The notes beneath the pieces were generated by a model. That model saw nothing but the letters and a program-made list of their open reading frames with translations, did no database searches and was not told where the DNA came from. A DNA stretch of 9,866 nt from an uncultured Oscillibacter sp. Its GTDB lineage: Bacteria; Bacillota_A; Clostridia; Oscillospirales; Oscillospiraceae. The first letter of the stretch is position 1, and every line of letters starts with the position of its first letter. Where the stretch lies: NCBI GenBank assembly GCA_951800675.1, contig CATOKC010000120.1, forward strand, positions 1 to 9,866, in the 5' to 3' direction. The translations under genes and the position numbers were made by a program. Shown here one piece after another: positions 6,098 through 9,866 of this stretch.

Positions 6098-7158
6098 AAG
6101 GTCAACTGCTCCATAGCAGGCGGCATCCCGCCGGGGATGGTCAGCCCCAAATGCTGATACGCCTTTGGCGTGACGCACCGCCCTCTGGGCGTCCGGGTCA
6201 AAAAGCCGATCTGTAGCAGATACGGCTCATAAACATCCTCCAGCGTTACGGATTCCTCATTGATGGTAGCCGCCAGCGTCTCCAGACCCACGGGTCCCCC
6301 GTTGTAGTACTCAATAACGGCCCGGAGCATCCTGCGGTCGATCTGGTCCAATCCCAGATAATCTACCTCCAGGGCGGTCAGCGCCTTGTCCGCCAGCTCC
6401 TTGTTGATAACGCCATCCCCCACCACCTGGGCGAAGTCCCGGACCCGCCGAAGCATCCGGTTAGCGATCCGCGGGGTGCCCCGGCTCCGCCGGGCGATCT
6501 CCATTGCGCCGTCCTGCTCGATAGGCGCGTCCAAGATCCCCGCCGAGCGGGTGACGATCAGCGCCAGCTCCTCCGGAGTATACAGCTCCAGCCGCAATGT
6601 CACGCCGAACCGGTCCCGCAGAGGGGCCGACAACTGTCCCGCCCGGGTAGTTGCACCGATGAGCGTGAATTTCGGCAGGTCAAGCCGGATGGAGTTGGCG
6701 GAAGGCCCCTTGCCAATGATGATATCGATGGCAAAATCCTCCATGGCGGGATACAGGACCTCCTCCACGGAGCGGTTGAGCCGGTGGATCTCGTCCACAA
6801 AAAGGATGTCGTTCTCGTTGAGGTTGGTCAACAGCGCCGCCAGATCACCTGCCTTTTCGATAGCGGGCCCAGAGGTAATGCGCACGTTGACTCCCATCTC
6901 GTTGGCAATAATGCCCGACAAAGTGGTCTTTCCCAGCCCCGGAGGGCCATGGAGCAATACATGGTCCAAAGGCTCCTGACGCATCTTGGCGGCCTGGATG
7001 AAGACCTCCAGGTTGCCCTTGGCCTTCTCCTGGCCGATGTATTCCCTGAGGGTCTTTGGGCGGAGGGAGTACTCGCTCTCGTCCTCCCTGGTGAAGCTGG
7101 TCGTCACCAGGGGCTCTTCCTCAACATAGGGCGCGTTCCCTGAAAAATCAATGGACAT
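6094..7158 (-). CDS. ruvB: Holliday junction branch-migration DNA helicase RuvB
   Basis: This 354-aa AAA+ ATPase drives branch migration of Holliday junctions as hexamers on either side of RuvA. Seen in order: the RuvB N-terminal [16 protein letters not shown], Walker [10 protein letters not shown] (71-79), Walker [10 protein letters not shown] (118-126), sensor 1 GATTRAG (169-175), the arginine-finger region APLRDRFG, sensor 2 [17 protein letters not shown], and the C-terminal winged helix ending EQLTF. The length is normal, apart from a slightly long N-terminal lead of about 30 residues. The ATG at 7158 has AAAGGA upstream, inside the end of ruvA, whose stop is three bases away: translational coupling is likely. 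The 3' end overlaps the convergent 87-aa gene by four bases and no terminator is evident. Confidence 0.98.
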   Translation of the reverse strand: MSIDFSGNAPYVEEEPLVTTSFTREDESEYSLRPKTLREYIGQEKAKGNLEVFIQAAKMRQEPLDHVLLHGPPGLGKTTLSGIIANEMGVNVRITSGPAIEKAGDLAALLTNLNENDILFVDEIHRLNRSVEEVLYPAMEDFAIDIIIGKGPSANSIRLDLPKFTLIGATTRAGQLSAPLRDRFGVTLRLELYTPEELALIVTRSAGILDAPIEQDGAMEIARRSRGTPRIANRMLRRVRDFAQVVGDGVINKELADKALTALEVDYLGLDQIDRRMLRAVIEYYNGGPVGLETLAATINEESVTLEDVYEPYLLQIGFLTRTPRGRCVTPKAYQHLGLTIPGGMPPAMEQLTF

Positions 7159-7161
7159 AGC

Positions 7162-7770
7162 TTATCCTTTCACCATGTTCTTCAAGGCCAGCCGGATGAT
7201 CTGCTCCAACGGCTGGCCATCAACGTCGACGCCCTTCAGCGCCACGTTGATCTCCGCCTGAGAGTACCCCAGCACCGCCAGCGCGGCGGACGCCTCGCTG
7301 AGCTTGTTCTGCGGGATGATGGTCACCGCGTCCATCGGGACGCTCTCCCCGGAAGCGGAAACAGTCTGACCTTTCGCCAGCTTGTCCTTCAGCTCCAGGA
7401 TCACCCGCTGCGCGATCTTCTTCCCCACTCCGGGGGCTCTGGTCAGCGTCTTCTCGTCCCCGGTGATGATGCTCATCGCCAGATTGGCCGGGGTGCTGGA
7501 GGACAAGATCGCCAGCGCCGCCTTAGGCCCCACGCCGGAGACCGAAATGAGCTGCTGAAATAATTTCAGCTCCTCCTGACTGAAAAATCCATAGAGGTCC
7601 ATGGCGTCCTCCCGGACGCTGAGATAGGTGAACAGCTTCGCCCTGTCCCCCTTCTTGATCTGTGAAATGGTGTAAGCCGTCGTCCGGCAGGCATACCCCA
7701 CCCCGCCGCAGTCTATGACCGCCAGATAGGGCTCCACATGGGCCACCTGGCCCGAAACGTAGTAGTACAT
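7162..7770 (-). CDS. ruvA: Holliday junction branch-migration protein RuvA
   Basis: This 202-aa protein forms the tetramer that holds the four-way junction flat and loads RuvB. Domain I, an OB fold, covers about residues 1-62 (MYYYVSGQVAHVEPYLAVIDCGGVGY, then DLYGFF). Domain II holds the two helix-hairpin-helix motifs, SGVGPKAAL (78-86) and PGVGKKIAQRV (113-123). After a flexible linker, domain III (about 157-202, SEASAALAVLGYSQAEINVAL) binds RuvB. The ATG at 7770 has GGGAG about 6 bases upstream. It is separated from ruvC by 111 bases full of hairpins, so expression relative to ruvC may be modulated. Confidence 0.97.
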   Translation of the reverse strand: MYYYVSGQVAHVEPYLAVIDCGGVGYACRTTAYTISQIKKGDRAKLFTYLSVREDAMDLYGFFSQEELKLFQQLISVSGVGPKAALAILSSSTPANLAMSIITGDEKTLTRAPGVGKKIAQRVILELKDKLAKGQTVSASGESVPMDAVTIIPQNKLSEASAALAVLGYSQAEINVALKGVDVDGQPLEQIIRLALKNMVKG

Positions 7771-7789
7771 AATATACTCCCTTACTCAA

Positions 7790-7882
7790 GCGGCGACAAG
7801 CGCCGCCTAGCAAAACGTAGTTTTGCGGCAAAAAGTTTTTCTTTTTTGGTACTTTTTTCTTTTTTCAAAAAGAAAAAAGTAC
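7790..7882 (-). repeat. third copy of the paired-hairpin module, between ruvC and ruvA
   Basis: Three perfect stems lie here: GCGGCG/CGCCGC (7790-7806), GCAAAAC/GTTTTGC with loop GTA (7810-7826), and a 34-base near-palindrome (7849-7882) with 16-bp arms of T-runs broken by one C. On the minus strand the order is AT-rich stem, CAAAA-containing linker, TAC-loop stem, as at 4987-5044 and 5412-5467. The long stem includes the last base of the ruvC stop codon. No T-tract follows on the minus strand, so it is not a standard terminator, but it could stabilise or attenuate the ruvC-ruvA message. Confidence 0.7.
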
Positions 7883-8403
7883 TACCGCGTGTCGTACCGT
7901 TTGGGATCAAACCTCCGCTCGGTGTTCAGAAGGCTGGTAGCGCTGCGGCCGTGACAGATGGCGATGGCCAAAGCGTCCGCCGCGTCATCCGGCCGGGGGA
8001 TCTCCTTCATTTTCAGCAGCCGCTGGGTCATGAGCATGACCTGTTTTTTATCCGCGCCGCCGTATCCGGCCACGGCCTGCTTGACCTGCATGGGGGTGTA
8101 CTCGAAGGCCGGGATGCCGGCCCGCTCCGCCTCCAGCAGGATGACTCCCCGCCCGTGGGCCACGGCGATGCCGGTGGTGATGTTCTTGGAGAAAAACAGC
8201 TCCTCCACCGCCATCTCCTCCGGCTTGAACTGCCCCAGCAGCTCCACCATATCCTCGGAGATCTGCCGCAGCCGGACGGAGAGCGGCAGTCCCGCAGGAG
8301 TGGTGATCACACCGTAGCGCAGCAGCTGCACCTTGGCCCGGTCCGCCTCGATGAGGCCGAAGCCGATAGTAGCCACGCCGGGGTCGATGCCTAAGATCCG
8401 CAT
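7882..8403 (-). CDS. ruvC: crossover junction endodeoxyribonuclease RuvC
   Basis: This 173-aa RNase H-fold resolvase cuts Holliday junctions symmetrically with Mg. The acidic catalytic tetrad is visible: D7 in MRILGIDPGVATIGFG, E67 in MAVEELFF, and D140/D143 in RPDDAADALAIAICH. The basic stretch around ADKKQVMLMTQRLL fits the DNA-binding helix. Length and ends match the family. The ATG at 8403 has AAAGGAG 7 bases upstream. It is the first gene of a ruvC-ruvA-ruvB set that contains the whole RuvABC resolvasome used in recombinational repair. Confidence 0.97.
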   Translation of the reverse strand: MRILGIDPGVATIGFGLIEADRAKVQLLRYGVITTPAGLPLSVRLRQISEDMVELLGQFKPEEMAVEELFFSKNITTGIAVAHGRGVILLEAERAGIPAFEYTPMQVKQAVAGYGGADKKQVMLMTQRLLKMKEIPRPDDAADALAIAICHGRSATSLLNTERRFDPKRYDTR

Positions 8404-8432
8404 GGAAACGCTCCTTTATCTTACTGTTTTTC

Positions 8433-8461
8433 ATTCTATCATTTCAGACGCAAAAAAACAA
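8433..8461 (-). promoter_or_regulatory. probable ruvC promoter (extended -10)
   Basis: On the minus strand TGATAGAAT gives an extended -10 (TAGAAT at 8438-8433), and TTGTTT (8461-8456) lies 17 bases upstream as a weak -35. It is about 30 bases before the ruvC ATG. No LexA-type box was recognised. Confidence 0.5.
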
Positions 8462-8797
8462 GAGGCAATGCCGCGCGCCCAGGGTACAGGGTCTATTTCC
8501 GGGGTGTAGGGGGAAATTTGAGATCAAAATGACCTTGCGCCATCCGTGGCGGCACATTGCCAGTAGATTTGACTGTTCCCAATGGGATGATCTGCCGCTG
8601 TCTGGTACGCACTCCGAATCTCGCTGACTTCGCTTCTGCTCGCTTAGTTGTATTCCTTTTCCGGGCTGCTTCGTAAGTCGCTCCCAGAAACAATGTGCCG
8701 GATTATAGTGTTTGGGAAAACTTCGCACCAAAGCAGGGCCGTCTCCAGCCCGATTTTTGTTTGCAAGAAATTTTTCGAAAAAAAACAAAATCAGGTA
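8462..8797. other. gene-free stretch between ruvC and the tRNA-region promoter
   Basis: Two open frames exist on the minus strand (within 8444-8845 and 8493-8693), but neither has a recognisable domain, and the shorter one is highly basic and low in acidic residues. Short inverted repeats occur (TCCC/GGGA near 8577, GGGC/GCCC at 8738-8753), none with a T-tract good enough to call a terminator. Nothing here can be firmly annotated. Confidence 0.5.
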
Positions 8798-8826
8798 TTG
8801 ACAAATGGGGAAGAATTTGTTAATAT
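8798..8826 (+). promoter_or_regulatory. strong-looking promoter reading into the tRNA region
   Basis: TTGACA (8798-8803, perfect), 17 bases, TAATAT (8821-8826, four of six to TATAAT), preceded by an A/T-rich up-region from 8757. It points rightward to the tRNA fragment and tRNA-Ala, as expected for a stable-RNA promoter. Confidence 0.6.
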
Positions 8827-8902
8827 ATGCCTTGTTCGTCAGCAAGGTAATAAATCAGCTGAGTAAGGCTCATAAGTTAGATTTTGAGGAGCATAGTTCA
8901 GC

Positions 8903-8935
8903 TTGAGGGTAGTTAGCCAGTAAAACTACCCTCAA
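8903..8935. other. 12-bp perfect hairpin in the tRNA-region leader
   Basis: TTGAGGGTAGTT (8903-8914) pairs perfectly with AACTACCCTCAA (8924-8935) around a 9-base loop. There is no T-tract on either side, so it is not a normal terminator. It lies about 75 bases downstream of the promoter at 8798. Confidence 0.6.
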
Positions 8936-8990
8936 AATACGACAGTTGAATAGCACAGAAACCCAGTAAAATCAAGGGGTTCATGATCAC

Positions 8991-9015
8991 GGGGGTATAG
9001 CTCAGCTGGGAGGGC
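8991..9015 (+). pseudogene. 5' fragment of tRNA-Ala
   Basis: The first 22 bases (GGGGGTATAGCTCAGCTGGG and two more) are identical to the 5' end of the intact tRNA-Ala at 9256, and 24 of the first 25 match. After that the sequence is unrelated: no anticodon arm, T arm or CCA end follows. It is a broken copy, not a functional tRNA. Confidence 0.8.
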
Positions 9016-9084
9016 AAATACTCCGGTGAACGTACCCAAACCCACAAAAAATTTCGCGCCTCCATCGAGCTCCATGCGATGTCG

Positions 9085-9124
9085 GCGATTTGGTTGACAA
9101 AGTTGTCAACCAACCCGAAATCGC
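9085..9124. other. long imperfect hairpin between tRNA fragment and tRNA-Ala
   Basis: GCGATTT (9085-9091) pairs with AAATCGC (9118-9124), and directly inside it GGTTGACAA (9092-9100) pairs with TTGTCAACC (9103-9111). Only a 2-base apex and one 6-base bulge (9112-9117) are unpaired. The surrounding 9016-9255 is AT-rich and gene-free, with two 16-base imperfect direct repeats and a partial third copy (GCAAAAATTAAGTTCC type) at 9204-9252. Confidence 0.6.
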
Positions 9125-9255
9125 AGAAGTTGCCTCGAATAGAATTAAAAAGGGAAAGAAAAGTGCGATAAAATAGAAAAACAAAGTCAAAATTCAACAG
9201 TTCGCAAAAATTAAGTTCCGCAAAAAGTTAAATCCGCAGGGCAAAAATTAAATAT

Positions 9256-9331
<76 letters not shown>

Positions 9332-9333
9332 AG

Positions 9334-9533
9334 ATTAGGGACTCATGTAGCCGAAAGGAACATGGGTCCTTAATTGTTATCGCAGAAGAAATGGACGGAT
9401 ATTTGATCCTGAATTGTCGGGCGTTCAAATCTGGCAAGGGGTGCCAGAAATGGAGGTTAAAAACGATATTTGGTTGAAAAAACCAGTATTTGCAAGCCTC
9501 CCGAGGCTCCCAAATGTAAAAATTCGGGAGCCT
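9334..9533 (+). ncRNA. candidate structured RNA downstream of tRNA-Ala
   Basis: Starting three bases after the tRNA, a string of hairpins fills 200 bases. A 15-bp stem (9334-9348 with 9360-9374), including two G-U pairs, is capped by CC-GAAA-GG, a GNRA tetraloop. Next come GGAT/ATCC near 9396-9408, a 7-bp stem TCTGGCA/TGCCAGA (9430-9448), TGGTT/AACCA near 9471-9485, and an 8-bp stem AGGCTCCC/GGGAGCCT (9504-9533) followed by a T-rich stretch like a weak terminator. No credible ORF covers it, and I recognise no known RNA family (not tmRNA, RNase P, SRP or a T-box). It could instead be 3' leader and spacer sequence. Confidence 0.35.
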
Positions 9534-9693
9534 TAAAATTTTGATATTTTCAATGTGGTTCTTCATTCTGACCGGACTCGAACGCACGGAGCGGAGGTAA
9601 AGGTTACTTCAGAAACATCCAGTGAGCGCACCTAAGGCTCCCCATTTTTCTGTGTCTCCATCTCATCATTAAAAAAAGTGAAGAAAATTATAA
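9534..9693. other. AT-rich spacer, nothing firm
   Basis: No ORF with a convincing start, and no hairpin of note. On the minus strand near 9570-9582, TTCGAGTCCGGTC resembles a tRNA T-loop with its 3' stem, but the 5' stem does not pair. Confidence 0.4.
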
Positions 9694-9770
9694 GGGCTCG
9701 TAGCTCGGCTGGTTAGAACACCTGCTTCACACGCATGAGGTCACTGGTTCGAGTCCAGTAGTCTCCACCA
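9694..9770 (+). pseudogene. degenerate tRNA-Val-like gene (anticodon CAC)
   Basis: The 77 bases fit tRNA arm lengths exactly, with a perfect T arm (ACTGG/CCAGT around TTCGAGT), anticodon loop TTCACAC (CAC, valine) and terminal CCA. However, five stem pairs fail: acceptor 4-69 (C-C), 5-68 (T-T) and 7-66 (G-A), D stem 11-24 (C-A) and anticodon stem 28-42 (C-T). With three of seven acceptor pairs lost it is probably a decayed tRNA, although a weakly functional or repurposed one cannot be excluded. It ends 43 bases before the right-hand IS. Confidence 0.65.
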
Positions 9771-9813
9771 GAACCCGCAAACAGTATAGATGCCATAGGC
9801 TGAAAGCCTTGTG

Positions 9814-9866
9814 TATAGTAAAAGCAGTTGAAAAAAGGTAGGACAACAAGTAGAATAAAGACATGA
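9814..9866 (+). mobile_element. right IS630-type insertion sequence, 5' end only
   Basis: From TATAGT at 9814 the sequence repeats the left IS end in inverted orientation: 27 identical bases, then 6 differences in 22, then ATGA. The ATG at 9863-9865 is at the position of the left copy's transposase start and should open the same ORF, which leaves the window after one codon. The differences show the two copies are relatives rather than recent duplicates. Confidence 0.8.

Noticed and set aside
8493..8693. 66-codon basic minus-strand ORF upstream of ruvC
   Set aside because: No recognisable domain or convincing translation signal, and an overlapping longer frame is equally open. A search for conserved protein homologues would decide.
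8738..8757. GGGC/GCCC hairpin followed by GATTTTTG
   Set aside because: Four-pair stem with an eight-base loop is too weak to call a terminator, and no plus-strand gene ends there.
9564..9590. minus-strand tRNA-like T-loop TTCGAGTCCGGTC
   Set aside because: Only 13 bases resemble a tRNA, the 5' T-stem does not pair and there is no acceptor or anticodon arm; may be a relic but not supportable.

Overview
The window looks like a chromosomal segment from a GC-rich, spore-forming member of the Clostridia, most like the Oscillospiraceae. I infer this from a SigH-type sporulation sigma factor, a NiaR-type niacin repressor, a two-CxxC-pair zinc-ribbon protein common in clostridia, the ruvC-ruvA-ruvB order, and GC-rich coding DNA beside AT-rich tRNA spacers. 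No species can be assigned from sequence reading alone. All the well-recognised protein genes lie on the minus strand; the one plus-strand gene is a small unknown ORF at 5834-6097.

Layout. Bases 1-146 are one end of an IS630-type insertion sequence, including the first 32 codons of its transposase reading out of the window. It abuts the 3' end of niaR, whose stop codon lies inside the IS. Next, reading right to left, come a GNAT acetyltransferase and galE (one transcription unit from a promoter near 2350), then a unit closed by a clear terminator at 2488-2517: glmM (phosphoglucosamine mutase), sigH and a small zinc-ribbon gene. sigH has its own near-perfect sigma-A promoter placed so close to its ATG that the message would be leaderless. 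galE (UDP-sugars) and glmM (peptidoglycan precursor) both serve envelope synthesis; sigH is a transition-state regulator.

From about 4920 to 5470 there is no gene. This stretch is a train of palindromes, with the same two-hairpin module at both ends in opposite orientation. A third copy of the module lies between ruvC and ruvA. Beside it sits a divergent pair of small genes (a Cro/CI-type HTH protein and an 87-aa unknown protein) sharing a compact intergenic region with overlapping promoters and a 39-bp symmetric, operator-like site. The complete Holliday-junction set ruvC-ruvA-ruvB fills 6094-8403.

From 8404 to the right edge there are no convincing protein genes. A strong-looking promoter at 8798-8826 reads rightward into an AT-rich, hairpin-rich zone. 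It holds one intact tRNA-Ala(GGC), a 5' fragment of the same tRNA, a damaged tRNA-Val-like gene, and a hairpin-rich stretch that may be a structured RNA. The window closes with a second copy of the same IS630-type end, inverted relative to the left copy, so the segment is bracketed by two outward-reading insertion sequences.
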